Positions 1 through 8,551 of a stretch of 45,895 bases of DNA are shown one piece after another. The number at the start of each line of letters is the position of its first letter. The stretch's first letter is position 1. Source of the DNA: SURF-58 sp041305085 (lineage in GTDB: Archaea > Nanobdellota > Nanobdellia > Woesearchaeales > UBA9642). The DNA is taken from positions 1 through 45,895 of the forward strand of contig JBFYMA010000001.1 in the NCBI GenBank assembly GCA_041305085.1, given 5' to 3'. Under the pieces are notes generated by a model that saw only the letters and a list, made by a program, of their open reading frames with translations, was not told the DNA's origin and did not search any database. The translations under genes and the position numbers were made by a program.

Positions 1-8
1 TTCCAATC

Positions 9-788
9 TCACTTCTTCACATCAACGCCCTGGGGCAAAGCTCTAACTATTTCATCCAGCTCTCCGCCAAGCTTTTTCTGGATTTTTTTTGCAACATCGC
101 TCAGCTTTTTGCTTCCCTGAACTAAAACCACGAACCTTGAAGAATTTTTTTTCACAGCCTCAAACGGTGCAGCCATTATTTTCTGCTCATAGATGCATAC
201 TGCAAGGTTCATTTTTCCTGAGAAATAATCCCTTTTCCCGTAGATCATGAATGATCCTTTTGAAAGGTACTCACCGCTTTTGGCTTCTTTGCTAACCTGG
301 CCAGGATTAATGCAGTAAACCTCCACTGCTCCCAATCCAAGCTTCCAGGCCTTGCTAAAGCTTGCGCAAAAGTCTGCGCACTCCTGTTTCGTTTGCTCGG
401 GAATTTCTTTTGAGTCAGGATTTTTCACAACCACAAAAGGGCTTCCAGGGGCTTCTGTGTGAAACACAATGTCATTCTGGCTTGTATTTTTTTTTATGAG
501 TATGTCGTTTGTTGTTGCGTCTCTTCCCCCGACGCAGAGAAATCCGTCGCTGGACACAAACCACCTGAAATTTTCAAACCATTCTGTTTTTCTGTGAGCC
601 TTTTTTTGCTGTTGTTTCTGCATCTCAAGGGCCTTTTCATGCCTCTTTTGCTCCTGTTCCAGCTTTTTTTCGTGCTCTGCAATGGTTTTTTTTATGCCTT
701 CAATCTTTTTTTTGAGCTTTTTGGCCTTTTCAAAGTAGTCAGAAGCGTTTTCCTGCAATGACTTTCTTATGTCAAGCTCTATCTCCAT
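9..788 (-). CDS. Short NFACT-R (DUF814) domain protein with N-terminal coiled coil
   Basis: A 259-residue protein. Residues about 10-68 are very rich in Lys, Glu and Gln and should form a coiled coil. The rest matches the NFACT-R (DUF814) domain: it opens at WFENFRWFVSSDGFLCVGGR and continues with DIVFHTEAPGSPFVVVKNP. Full-length NFACT proteins (RqcH/NEMF) bind stalled large ribosomal subunits and have an N-terminal NFACT-N part. Here that part is absent, so this is the coiled-coil plus NFACT-R half only. A nucleic-acid or ribosome-associated role is inferred from the family. A TATA box centred about 25 nt upstream fits a leaderless start at 788. The gene lies 39 nt downstream of the pilin-like gene on the same strand but appears to have its own promoter. 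Confidence 0.8.
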   Translation of the reverse strand: MEIELDIRKSLQENASDYFEKAKKLKKKIEGIKKTIAEHEKKLEQEQKRHEKALEMQKQQQKKAHRKTEWFENFRWFVSSDGFLCVGGRDATTNDILIKKNTSQNDIVFHTEAPGSPFVVVKNPDSKEIPEQTKQECADFCASFSKAWKLGLGAVEVYCINPGQVSKEAKSGEYLSKGSFMIYGKRDYFSGKMNLAVCIYEQKIMAAPFEAVKKNSSRFVVLVQGSKKLSDVAKKIQKKLGGELDEIVRALPQGVDVKK

Positions 789-810
789 AAAATATAGAAG
801 GTGTTTTTGG

Positions 811-816
811 TTTAAA
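811..816 (-). promoter_or_regulatory. TATA box of the NFACT-R gene
   Basis: TTTAAA, centred about 25 nt before the ATG at 788, the spacing seen for most first genes in this window. Confidence 0.5.
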
Positions 817-827
817 TTGTTTTTTGT

Positions 828-1286
828 TCAGCAGTTTTCCAAAGTAAAAATGGTTATTGCCTGGGCAAGGCATTTTTCTTCCTGGTTTTTCTTCAGGATT
901 TTTGGTATAAACTCCAGTTTCAGGCTGGAGGGCTTGCTGTAAGGATATGTTTTGGATACTGTTTCAGAAGCTTTTATGGCTGAATCAGGCACATTGAACT
1001 CTTTTACTCTGTCCTCTCCATGCTCGTCAAGATTAGTTGTCTTTATGGTAAATGAGGATACATCTGTCTTTCCCTTGTTCACAATTGTAAATGACAGCTC
1101 TGAAGTGTCCTGAAGATAGCATACACTCCCAGGAGCATCGTCCAGCTCCACCTGGATGCTTTTGCAGTCTCCGTAGTCATCCACAATATTCTTCCCAAAG
1201 TTCATGATCATCACTCCCAGCGCAACTGTAAACGCTATGAGGAGAAGTGTTGCTATAAGCGGCGAGATGGCTTTCTTGTTGACCAT
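828..1286 (-). CDS. Archaeal type IV pilin/archaellin-like protein
   Basis: A 152-residue protein that starts MVNKKAISPLIATLLLIAFT. This is the archaeal pilin N-terminal pattern: a short basic leader, then AISPLIATLLL-type hydrophobic residues that serve as both the class III signal (processed by a FlaK/PibD-like prepilin peptidase) and the assembly helix. The remainder (about residues 33-152) is a small extracellular domain with several Cys residues. It is probably a pilin-like surface subunit or a membrane-tethered pseudopilin. No pilus ATPase or platform gene is in the window, so its partner machinery lies elsewhere. TTTATAAA is centred about 26 nt before the ATG, which supports this start. 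The exact filament type cannot be told from sequence. Confidence 0.8.
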   Translation of the reverse strand: MVNKKAISPLIATLLLIAFTVALGVMIMNFGKNIVDDYGDCKSIQVELDDAPGSVCYLQDTSELSFTIVNKGKTDVSSFTIKTTNLDEHGEDRVKEFNVPDSAIKASETVSKTYPYSKPSSLKLEFIPKILKKNQEEKCLAQAITIFTLENC

Positions 1287-1308
1287 ACAAAAATAGGGGA
1301 AAATCTTG

Positions 1309-1316
1309 TTTATAAA
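1309..1316 (-). promoter_or_regulatory. TATA box of the pilin-like gene
   Basis: TTTATAAA centred 26 nt before the ATG at 1286; implies a leaderless mRNA. Confidence 0.55.
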
Positions 1317-1328
1317 GGTTTCGGCAGG

Positions 1329-2081
1329 TCAGCACCAGTGGCTAAGCGCTTCCTCTTCAACAAAGTGAAGCTTTCCAGGCACAACCAAACAGTGCAGTGG
1401 CTCTCCAAAATTCTCATTCAGAAGGTCAAATGCTTTTCCATACTTTATCTTGAAGCTACCACCTATTCTTGCACAGCCCAATATCATTGTGTCGTTGGAA
1501 AAAACGTTTTCTTTTCTCCTGGCTTCTATCTCCAAAAGTATACTTGCTGCCTGGTTTACATTCATGAACTTGTCGAGTTCTGGCTTCAGATCAAGAAGTA
1601 TTAAGGTATGCAGCCCTTTTTCCTTGTTAGACTTTATTGCATCATATGCAGTTTCAGGATTAAAATTTGGCTGAGGAAAAGGAATGCTTGTGGTTTTTCC
1701 AAAGTTGTAGAGCATCAGCCCTGTAATGCCAATTGCATTTATTATTGAAGCATTGTTAACCAGAGTTACAGGAATATTCTGTTTTTTTGCCCTCATATAA
1801 ATATCATAGTGGGTTGTTGCTCCAAAAAGATCTCCAATTATCAGGAGAGAGACAGTCTTCGTCTTTGCATTTTCTATAATCTCCTCCTTCTGCTCGACCA
1901 TTTCCCTGTCTGCAGGAATTATTTTTTTGCCGTAAAGCTTTTCAAGATTTTTTATAGAAACATTCAGCCTGCTGGTGTAGTTTTCCAGATAAACAAAGTC
2001 TGACTTTTTTACCAGTTCTAATCCTTTGAGTGTTATGTCTTTCTCATCATTCAATCCTATACCTATAATGTAAAGAGCCAT
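1329..2081 (-). CDS. dphB: Diphthine synthase (diphthamide biosynthesis methyltransferase)
   Basis: A 250-residue SAM-dependent methyltransferase of the DphB/Dph5 family. It methylates the amino-carboxypropyl-histidine of archaeal elongation factor 2 during diphthamide synthesis. Visible family marks are the N-terminal ALYIIGIGLNDEKDITLKGL and the GDLFGATTH motif at residues 83-91, equivalent to the family GDP-ATTH loop. The length is normal for archaeal DphB. The open frame extends 83 codons further upstream, but that part is low-complexity and overlaps the neighbouring divergent gene. The ATG at 2081 has a TATA box centred 26 nt upstream and starts exactly where the family does. It is divergent from the ParB-like gene. 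Being a single-function housekeeping gene, it argues for an archaeal chromosome. Confidence 0.95.
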   Translation of the reverse strand: MALYIIGIGLNDEKDITLKGLELVKKSDFVYLENYTSRLNVSIKNLEKLYGKKIIPADREMVEQKEEIIENAKTKTVSLLIIGDLFGATTHYDIYMRAKKQNIPVTLVNNASIINAIGITGLMLYNFGKTTSIPFPQPNFNPETAYDAIKSNKEKGLHTLILLDLKPELDKFMNVNQAASILLEIEARRKENVFSNDTMILGCARIGGSFKIKYGKAFDLLNENFGEPLHCLVVPGKLHFVEEEALSHWC

Positions 2082-2103
2082 TTTTTCTGGAAAACAGGAA
2101 TTG

Positions 2104-2111
2104 TTTAAAAA
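2104..2111 (-). promoter_or_regulatory. TATA box deciding the dphB start
   Basis: On the minus strand TTTTAAAC is centred 26 nt before the ATG at 2081. It excludes the longer upstream reading frame. Confidence 0.5.
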
Positions 2112-2183
2112 AGTGCTGAAAAAACACAAACAACAACAGCAACCGTTATAAATCATAAATATATTCTGCAGGCAGGGGGATAA

Positions 2184-4280
2184 ATGGCATCTGTTGAAGA
2201 AATAGTGAAACATCTGGAAAAAGCTCCAAGACTGGTTCCTGGGTTCAATTGGGCTGAAAGGTTTGCATCCATACCCACAGAGTTTATAATACAAAATATT
2301 TTCCAAAGCTACAAGAATTATAGGGCGCACAGCAAAAGCTCTATTGATGACCTTGCAAGATCAATAAAAGAAAGAGGCCTTCTGGAGCCGCTATTATTAG
2401 TTTTTAACGAGAATGAAAAAAAGTGGTATTTCCTGGATGGAGAAGGAAGGTTCTGGGCATGCATGAAGCTGGGCGCAAAAGAAGTGCCTGTAATCATAAG
2501 GTATAATGTTAACCAGGCTGACAGGCTTGGCATGCAGATTGCGGCCAACTCCACAAAATCAAAGATAGACGCAGAGGATCTATCCATTTTCTCCAAAAGG
2601 CTGTACCAGGCGTTGCTTATTTATGATCCTGAATCAGGAAAGAGCCTGGAATCTGTTCTGAAAAACGGAAAAGACCTGAAAAATATTACCTTAGAAGAAT
2701 TCTCAACAATAATTGGCAGGCATGCTTCCAGCGTAAGAAGGTATCTTATATTTGCAAACATGGATGGAAAGGTTGTTGACTATGTTTTAAAGCACAGGGA
2801 TGAAACCCTTTTTTCCAGAGCAGTCAAAATTGGGGAAAAAATCAAAGATCATGAAGACCAAAGAGATTTTTTCTTTAATGTTCTTAAGTATATTGAAAAC
2901 AATCAGAACAGAAGAATTGACCAGCATGAGTTCAATGAAAAGCTAAACAGAAGGGCTGAAGACCTGAGAAAAAAAGGCTTTGACATGGAGACGCAGAACG
3001 GCATAATAAGGGTTGGTGACAAAAAAATAAGGATGCTTTTTGAGAAAATTAATACTGCCAGGAATTATGTTAGCGCATTCCTCAACTTGATTAATTATTT
3101 TCCTGAAATAAAGTCTCAGCTTCTAAATTATGATTTTGAAAAAGTAAACACGCTTGGATTTACAAAAAAGGACAATTTCAGTCCCTATGGGCACAGTGTT
3201 TCTGTATATATTGATTATCTTACAGGGATTTACTGCTGTGAAATAGCAAGCATGCTTGAAAAGACAAAAGAAAAGCTTGAGCAGATCATCAAAAAAGAAA
3301 ATGCTCCAAGCCTTAAGGATAAAATCCTGAAAAGATCTGCAGAGCAAAACAAAAAAGGAATGTCAGGAGGCGGAAAAATAATGGCGATTGGAAGTTCTGT
3401 CAAATATATTCCTGTTGAAAATATAGAGCTCAACCCTGATCAGCCAAGATCATATTACAAGCCGGAAAGCATTGAGCGGCTTGTTAGTGATATAAAAAAA
3501 TACGGCCAGGTAAAGCCAGGGCTTGGGAGAGAAACTGGAGAAAACAGATACCAGTTAATATTTGGCCAGAGCAGGTACCAGGCAGTTGTGCGCGCAGGAA
3601 AGCCATTTTATAAGATGTTTGTCAACAACAATCTTACTGATGTTGAAATTGCAATACTCCAGTGCATGGAAGACCTTTCTGAAGAGGACAAGCCTCCTGA
3701 AAGAGCACGAGTCATTTTCCAGTATTACCAGCTTGTGCAGCAGCAAAAAAATGCTATAGGCAAAGAATACTCTGCTGAGGATTTTGCGCGGGATTATTCC
3801 CATCTGGCATCCAGAGAAACCATCACCAATGCTTTGGCATTCATGGGCTCTGATGAGATAATACAAAGCCTTGCTTATGCAAAGCTTATAGGCTATGATG
3901 CTGCAATCAAACTTAACAAGCTCAAGCCAAAAGAAAGGATTGACATAATTTATTCTGTTATGTGCTCTGACCTTTCAAGCAAAGAAATCGAAAATAGGAT
4001 AATGGACACTGTCAACATGCGAAACCAGCAAAACATGTTTTCCAATTCAGGAATACACATTCCCCAGAGCTTTGCAAAAATATTTAAACAGTTGGAAATA
4101 AAGACAAGGTCTGCGTTTGAGTCATTGTTTGAATCTTCAGGAGACAGCCTGAGCATTGAAGACCTTGGAAAAGTCCAGAAAAGAGTAAGGGAAAACGCAA
4201 ATCTTAACTACCTGTTCCAAAACCTTTACAAAAGCATTGAAAAGCTTGAGTATATTTTAGAAAACGGAAAACCATTTTAG
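2184..4280 (+). CDS. Tandem ParB-like protein (two ParB-N/HTH halves)
   Basis: A 698-residue protein containing two ParB-type units. Unit 1 (about residues 45-235) has SSIDDLARSIKERGLLEPLL, then DGEGRFWACMKLG in the position of the ParB GERR box, then a helix-turn-helix candidate (EFSTIIGRHASSVRRYL). Unit 2 (about 400-600) has the classical NPDQPRSYY, a GQSRYQAVVRAG box and another HTH candidate (DFARDYSHLASRETITNAL). ParB proteins are CTP-dependent DNA clamps that load at parS sites and normally work as homodimers, so a fused pair could act as a built-in dimer. No ParA ATPase gene is adjacent. A G-rich Shine-Dalgarno (GCAGGGGG) precedes the ATG and a TATA-like stretch lies near 2145-2163. 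The role in segregation or transcription is inferred. Confidence 0.75.
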   Translation: MASVEEIVKHLEKAPRLVPGFNWAERFASIPTEFIIQNIFQSYKNYRAHSKSSIDDLARSIKERGLLEPLLLVFNENEKKWYFLDGEGRFWACMKLGAKEVPVIIRYNVNQADRLGMQIAANSTKSKIDAEDLSIFSKRLYQALLIYDPESGKSLESVLKNGKDLKNITLEEFSTIIGRHASSVRRYLIFANMDGKVVDYVLKHRDETLFSRAVKIGEKIKDHEDQRDFFFNVLKYIENNQNRRIDQHEFNEKLNRRAEDLRKKGFDMETQNGIIRVGDKKIRMLFEKINTARNYVSAFLNLINYFPEIKSQLLNYDFEKVNTLGFTKKDNFSPYGHSVSVYIDYLTGIYCCEIASMLEKTKEKLEQIIKKENAPSLKDKILKRSAEQNKKGMSGGGKIMAIGSSVKYIPVENIELNPDQPRSYYKPESIERLVSDIKKYGQVKPGLGRETGENRYQLIFGQSRYQAVVRAGKPFYKMFVNNNLTDVEIAILQCMEDLSEEDKPPERARVIFQYYQLVQQQKNAIGKEYSAEDFARDYSHLASRETITNALAFMGSDEIIQSLAYAKLIGYDAAIKLNKLKPKERIDIIYSVMCSDLSSKEIENRIMDTVNMRNQQNMFSNSGIHIPQSFAKIFKQLEIKTRSAFESLFESSGDSLSIEDLGKVQKRVRENANLNYLFQNLYKSIEKLEYILENGKPF

Positions 4281-4289
4281 GTTTAAGTT

Positions 4290-6002
4290 TTAGCCAATGA
4301 TTTTCACCATGTAAGCGCCCTGCTTTTCATAGCCGAGCTTTCTATAATACCCCCTTACGCCAATTCCGGAGATAACAACCATTTTTTGCTTTTTTTCTTT
4401 TCTGGCAATATCTTCTGCCTTTTGCATCAGCATGCTTCCAAAGCCTTTGTGCTGTGCGTGCTTTGAAGGCTTTTTTCCAACACTGACTGCAGTGCCGTAA
4501 ACGTGCAGCTCCCTTATCAGTGCAGTTTTTTCTGTAATCTCTTTTCTGAGCTGCTGGAATGGAATCCTAAGCCTTACGAATCCCAGAAGCCTGTCGTTTG
4601 CATCATTAAGGCTTATAAAATATTCTTTGCCTTTGCTGGCCTTGTATTTTATTATTTCAAACTCCACAGGCTCTTTTATTTTTGCGTTTTTTATCTCCCT
4701 GCACCTTATGCAGCTGCACACGATGTTTTTTTTCTTTGTGTAATTCTCTATGTATTGCCTCAGGTTGTTCCTGTCAACCCCTTTTCCCAGAACAGAAGGA
4801 ATATCCCTCTGAAGCCGCATAATCCTGCAGTATCTTGGAACAATTTTTTTGAATTCAGCTATTATCTCTATAGACTGCTCGGTTGTCAGTGGAATGAATT
4901 TTTTGTTTTTATAATCCTCAAAAAGCTTTGTTCCTGGAAAGACCATTGTTGGATAAACCTTCACCATGTCCGGCCTGAAAGACTGGTCTAAAAACATCTT
5001 TTTTAACCCTTGTATATCTTTTTGCTTTGCCACTCCCGGAAGCCCTGGCATGAGGTGGAAGTTTAGCTTGAATCCAAGGTCTTTTAATTCCCGCACTGCC
5101 TGTATGCTGTCAGTTATACTGTGACCCCTATTTATTTTTTTCAGGACTTTGTCATAAGGAGTCTGTATTCCCAGCTCTATCCTTGTAGTGCCATATTCCA
5201 AAAGCTCGTTTCCAATATCTTTTTTTCCCCAGTCAGGCTTTGTCTCTATAGTGAGGCCTATACATTTTATTACTGATGACTCATTTTTTTCCTGCTCTTT
5301 TTCAAGGCTGAAAACATTTTTCTTCTTCAGCTCAAGAATTTTCTTATTGACCCTTTTTGTCCTTTCGCTGTCCTCGATATTTCCTGGAAGCTCAAAAAAC
5401 TCTTTGAATTTTATAACATCAAGCTCTGGGCCGTTTTTTGTGGTTTTGTAAAACTCTTTTGAAAAATCATTCATTGACTTGAAGCAATAATATATGAACT
5501 CATCCCTGTATTTTTTGTAAAAAGAAGGAAACGTGCCGCCCATTATTATAAGCTCTACTTTTTCAGGGCTTTGGCCTATTACTATATACTGCTCCAGCCT
5601 GTTGAAAATCTGAAGATATGGGTCATAGTTGTTCCTTATTGCCCTCATTGTTGCGGGCTCCCTGCCGGTATAGCTCTGGGGAACAGTTCCGAAAGGGCTG
5701 TTTACTCCCCCAGGGCAATAGATGCACTTTCCATGAGGGCAGGAAAAAGGCTTCGCCATTATTGCGATTACAGCAACCCCGCTTATTGTCCTGGTTGGCT
5801 TTGTCACAAGAAAATTTTTGTACTTTTTTATCTCGCTATTGGAAAGGTTTGTAAGGATTTTTATATTTGTAAGGATTCCTTTAAACTTGTGCTTTTTGGC
5901 AGTATTCTTTTTTATTACATTGAGCTTGTGGTCATCCAGATTCTTTGTACTGCTGGCTGTCTTTGCAATTTCCTTTGAAATAATCCTTTCCTTGTTTTGC
6001 AT
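4290..6002 (-). CDS. elp3: Elp3-type tRNA uridine-34 modification enzyme (radical SAM + GNAT)
   Basis: A 570-residue archaeal Elp3. It adds the carboxymethyl group to C5 of the wobble uridine (U34) of certain tRNAs, using SAM radical chemistry and acetyl-CoA. Seen directly: the radical-SAM cysteines in FSCPHGKCIYCPGG (Cys88, Cys93, Cys96), followed by PFGTVPQSYTGREPA; a middle TIM-barrel region (ETKPDWG, RIELGIQTPYD, NFHLMPGLPG); and a C-terminal acetyltransferase domain with HKGFGSMLM and GVRGYYRKLGYEKQGAYMVK. The length is normal. It ends 9 nt from the convergent ParB-like gene. TTTTAAAA is centred about 25 nt before the ATG, so the mRNA is likely leaderless. Archaeal Elp3 works without the other Elongator subunits. 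Confidence 0.95.
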   Translation of the reverse strand: MQNKERIISKEIAKTASSTKNLDDHKLNVIKKNTAKKHKFKGILTNIKILTNLSNSEIKKYKNFLVTKPTRTISGVAVIAIMAKPFSCPHGKCIYCPGGVNSPFGTVPQSYTGREPATMRAIRNNYDPYLQIFNRLEQYIVIGQSPEKVELIIMGGTFPSFYKKYRDEFIYYCFKSMNDFSKEFYKTTKNGPELDVIKFKEFFELPGNIEDSERTKRVNKKILELKKKNVFSLEKEQEKNESSVIKCIGLTIETKPDWGKKDIGNELLEYGTTRIELGIQTPYDKVLKKINRGHSITDSIQAVRELKDLGFKLNFHLMPGLPGVAKQKDIQGLKKMFLDQSFRPDMVKVYPTMVFPGTKLFEDYKNKKFIPLTTEQSIEIIAEFKKIVPRYCRIMRLQRDIPSVLGKGVDRNNLRQYIENYTKKKNIVCSCIRCREIKNAKIKEPVEFEIIKYKASKGKEYFISLNDANDRLLGFVRLRIPFQQLRKEITEKTALIRELHVYGTAVSVGKKPSKHAQHKGFGSMLMQKAEDIARKEKKQKMVVISGIGVRGYYRKLGYEKQGAYMVKIIG

Positions 6003-6059
6003 TTTTCTGGGAAGAAGGGGTTGTTTTAAAAATGTTGTTGAGTATTACTGCTTTTGACC

Positions 6060-6494
6060 CTAAATCTTTTTAGAATAAAGCACAAGCTTTCCTGATGGTT
6101 TATAGGAATAACGTTTCATGACTTTGTGCATTGTCTGGTTCCAGTGGTATACCGAGCATAGGACAGATTTATGGTTTCTGCTCTTTGAAACCTGCTCAAG
6201 CTCTTTCATAAGCATCCCCCCCACACCATTATTCCTGCTATCAGGGGAAACTATTATGTTTACAAGGAATGTGTATTGCTCCTTGTCCAGCAGGTCTGCA
6301 TTCAGCGCTCCAATAATTCTGCTGCTGTTTTCTGCCACCAGCAGAATCTTGTTTTTTGAGACAATGTACTTTGAAAAGTACTCTTTACCAAGCCTCTGGC
6401 CAGAATAATCCTTTATCTCCTCAACTCCATCGTACATTTCCTCAAGAAAAGGCACATCGCTCATCTTTCCTGTCCGTATTATTGTTTCTGCCAT
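6060..6494 (-). CDS. GNAT-family N-acetyltransferase
   Basis: A 144-residue GNAT protein. The acetyl-CoA binding strand-helix is VNIIVSPDSRNNGVGGMLMK, with the R-x-x-G-x-G type NNGVGG, and the C-terminal half has the usual HWNQTMHKVMKRYSYKPSG. The substrate cannot be predicted. The frame is open to an ATG at 6524, but a TATA box at 6526-6533 would then sit on top of the start. The ATG at 6494 is preceded by AAAGGGG, a Shine-Dalgarno, and lies 35 nt from the TATA, giving a short leader; it is chosen for that reason. It is downstream of a divergent structured intergenic element. Confidence 0.8.
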   Translation of the reverse strand: MAETIIRTGKMSDVPFLEEMYDGVEEIKDYSGQRLGKEYFSKYIVSKNKILLVAENSSRIIGALNADLLDKEQYTFLVNIIVSPDSRNNGVGGMLMKELEQVSKSRNHKSVLCSVYHWNQTMHKVMKRYSYKPSGKLVLYSKKI

Positions 6495-6525
6495 CTCTAC
6501 CCCTTTCTGCAAAAAGGTTTTCAAG

Positions 6526-6533
6526 AATATAAA
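6526..6533 (-). promoter_or_regulatory. TATA box of the GNAT gene
   Basis: TTTATATT on the minus strand. Expected transcription start is near 6503, which gives a 9-nt leader containing the AAAGGGG site and decides for the start at 6494. Confidence 0.5.
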
Positions 6534-6549
6534 CTTTTGGGTTAACTGT

Positions 6550-6713
6550 GCTATGTCCTGAATGTCTTTTTTGCCATTCCTGCGAAGCCTTTCACTTCAT
6601 TTATCGCTACACTCCAGAGAGTTGGCTCCTTCGGAGATGGAGTGTACACTCACTCATTCATTACTAGGCGAGCCCTGCAAAAAGCGAACCTCTGGTGAGA
6701 TTCGGGACATAGC
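6550..6713 (+). ncRNA. Structured intergenic element, copy 1 (unassigned RNA or mobile element)
   Basis: A 164-bp element closed by a terminal stem: GCTATGTCCTGAAT (6550-6563) pairs with ATTCGGGACATAGC (6700-6713), with one G-T. Inside it is the block shared with the other two copies, ending TTGCCATTCCTGCGAAGCCT (whole block 6567-6590, 24 nt, identical in all three). The T run of that block can pair with GCAAAAA near 6677-6683, and AGCCT with AGGCG. A central hairpin TACACTCCA/TGGAGTGTA encloses GTTGGCTCCTTCGGAGATGG, a UUCG-type hairpin also present in copy 2. No open reading frame of note. It sits between the divergent GNAT and top6B genes. I do not recognise the family. Strand is assigned from the UUCG loop and is tentative. 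Confidence 0.6.
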
Positions 6714-6729
6714 TAAATGAATAGAAAGG

Positions 6730-6738
6730 TTTATTAAT
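6730..6738 (+). promoter_or_regulatory. TATA box of the top6B-top6A operon
   Basis: TTTATTAAT centred 26 nt before the ATG at 6760; it excludes the in-frame TTG at 6745. Confidence 0.55.
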
Positions 6739-6759
6739 CACCTCTTGGATTTTAAAGTT

Positions 6760-8550
6760 ATGGCAGAGGTTACTGCAGAGGAGCTTGCAAAAAAGCAGAG
6801 GGATATTTCTGTTGCAGAATTCTTTGAAAAGAACAGGCATCTTTTAGGTTTTGACAACCCGAGAAAGGCTTTGCTTACAACAATAAAAGAGGCTGTTGAC
6901 AACTCTTTAGATGCCTGTGAAGAGGCAAGGATTCTTCCTGAAATCAGCGTAGAGGTTATAGACCTCAACAACAACAAGTTCAGAGTAATTATTGAAGACA
7001 ACGGCCCTGGCATTGTCAAGAACCAGATTCCGAAAATTTTTGCAAAGCTTCTTTATGGCAGCAAGTTCCACTCTATGAAGCAGCAGAGGGGACAGCAAGG
7101 TATTGGCATAAGCGCTGCTGTTCTTTACGGCCAGCTCACAACAGGAAGGCCTGCAAGGATTACGAGCAAAACTTCAAGCAATGGCCACGCGCATTATTAC
7201 GAGCTCCACATAAACACCCAGAAAAATAATCCTGAAATAATAAAGGAGGAGCAGAAAGAGTGGCCTTCAAAGCAGCACGGAACAAAGATAGAGATAGACC
7301 TTGAGGCCAGCTATCTGAAGGGCAACCAGTCTGTGGATGAATACCTGAAAGAGACTGCAATTGTTAACCCTCATCTTCAGCTGATATATATGAATCCAAA
7401 GGCTGAGCAGGTAATTTTTCCAAGAGCCATAGACCAGCTTCCAAGAGAGCCGAAAGAAGTAAAGCCCCACCCATATGGATTGGAATTGGGAATACTGCAA
7501 AAAATGCTTAAAGCTTCAGAGTCAAGAACACTTCAGAGCTTTCTCACAAATGAACTGTCAAGAGTTGGGGCAGGCACTGCAAAAGAAATCTGCGAGAACG
7601 CACTCATAGACCCAAAGACAAAGCCCCAAAAGATTTCTATGCAGGACTCTGAAAAGCTCATAGCAGCCATAAGAAAGACAAAAATCATGAATCCGCCAAC
7701 AGACTGCATAGTTCCCATAGGCCAGGAAGAGCTTGAAAAAGGCATGCGCAAAGAAATAAACGCAGAATACTATATTGCAATTACAAGACCTCCTGCTGTT
7801 TACAGGGGCAATCCATTTATTGTGGAGTGCTGCATTGCATATGGCGGGCAGCAGGACAGCGAAGGCCAGGCAAACGTATTAAGATATGCAAACAGGGTTC
7901 CATTGCTTTATCAACAAGGAGCCTGTGCAGTTACAAAAAGCATAACATCCACAAATTGGAAGCCCTATGGGCTGCAGCAGAGCAACGGCAGCCTTCCAAG
8001 AGGGCCAATAAGCATTGCTGTGCACATGGCATCTGTGTGGGTGCCTTTTACCTCTGAAAGCAAGGAAGCAATAGCTCATTATCCTGAAATAATCAAGGAG
8101 ATAAAGCTGGCGCTTCAGGAGGCAGGAAGAAAGTTGCAAAGCTATGTTATGAAAAAAAGACGTGTAGGGGATGAGCTCAAGAAAAGGAGCTATATTGAGA
8201 AATATATTCCCATAGTTGCAGAGGCGCTGAACGAGCTCCTGAGCCTGAAAGAACTGGAAATACATACAACTGAAAAAAATCTTAAGGTAATACTTGAAAA
8301 GCACAGAGGAAAAGTTGAGGATTTATCATTTGACGCATCAAAAAATGTTGACTACGATGAGGAGCTGGCAAGCATAGGCTCGAAGAAAAAGGATGAAGAT
8401 GCTTACTTTGAGGAAGACTATCAGGATGAGCCAGAAGAAAAAGAAGAGTCTGCGCAAAAAGCAAAAAAAGAAAAAAGTCCAGAAAAAGCGCCAAAAAAAT
8501 TAAAGCAATCAAAGACTGCAAAAAAAGAGACCCAGCAAAAGCTTGGATAA
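6760..8550 (+). CDS. top6B: DNA topoisomerase VI subunit B
   Basis: A 596-residue ATPase subunit of the archaeal type IIB topoisomerase, which relaxes and decatenates DNA by ATP-driven double-strand passage. Visible GHKL motifs: EAVDNSLDAC (N box), EDNGPGI (G1) and GQQGIGISAAVLYGQLT (G2). A middle helix-two-turn-helix region (LSRVGAGTAKEICENALIDP) and the transducer domain with PYGLQQSNGSLPRGP follow. The last 60 or so residues are a Lys/Glu-rich tail (KKDEDAYFEEDYQDEPEEKE onward) not needed for catalysis in the family and probably disordered. The ATG at 6760 is supported by the TATA spacing; a TTG five codons upstream is in frame but lies too near the TATA. The stop overlaps the start region of top6A, so the two are translated as an operon. 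Confidence 0.97.
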   Translation: MAEVTAEELAKKQRDISVAEFFEKNRHLLGFDNPRKALLTTIKEAVDNSLDACEEARILPEISVEVIDLNNNKFRVIIEDNGPGIVKNQIPKIFAKLLYGSKFHSMKQQRGQQGIGISAAVLYGQLTTGRPARITSKTSSNGHAHYYELHINTQKNNPEIIKEEQKEWPSKQHGTKIEIDLEASYLKGNQSVDEYLKETAIVNPHLQLIYMNPKAEQVIFPRAIDQLPREPKEVKPHPYGLELGILQKMLKASESRTLQSFLTNELSRVGAGTAKEICENALIDPKTKPQKISMQDSEKLIAAIRKTKIMNPPTDCIVPIGQEELEKGMRKEINAEYYIAITRPPAVYRGNPFIVECCIAYGGQQDSEGQANVLRYANRVPLLYQQGACAVTKSITSTNWKPYGLQQSNGSLPRGPISIAVHMASVWVPFTSESKEAIAHYPEIIKEIKLALQEAGRKLQSYVMKKRRVGDELKKRSYIEKYIPIVAEALNELLSLKELEIHTTEKNLKVILEKHRGKVEDLSFDASKNVDYDEELASIGSKKKDEDAYFEEDYQDEPEEKEESAQKAKKEKSPEKAPKKLKQSKTAKKETQQKLG

Positions 8551-8551
8551 A

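Noticed and set aside
2082..2330. Upstream extension of the dphB frame (83 extra codons)
   Set aside because: Low-complexity sequence, overlap with the divergent gene, and a TATA box that fits the internal ATG at 2081.
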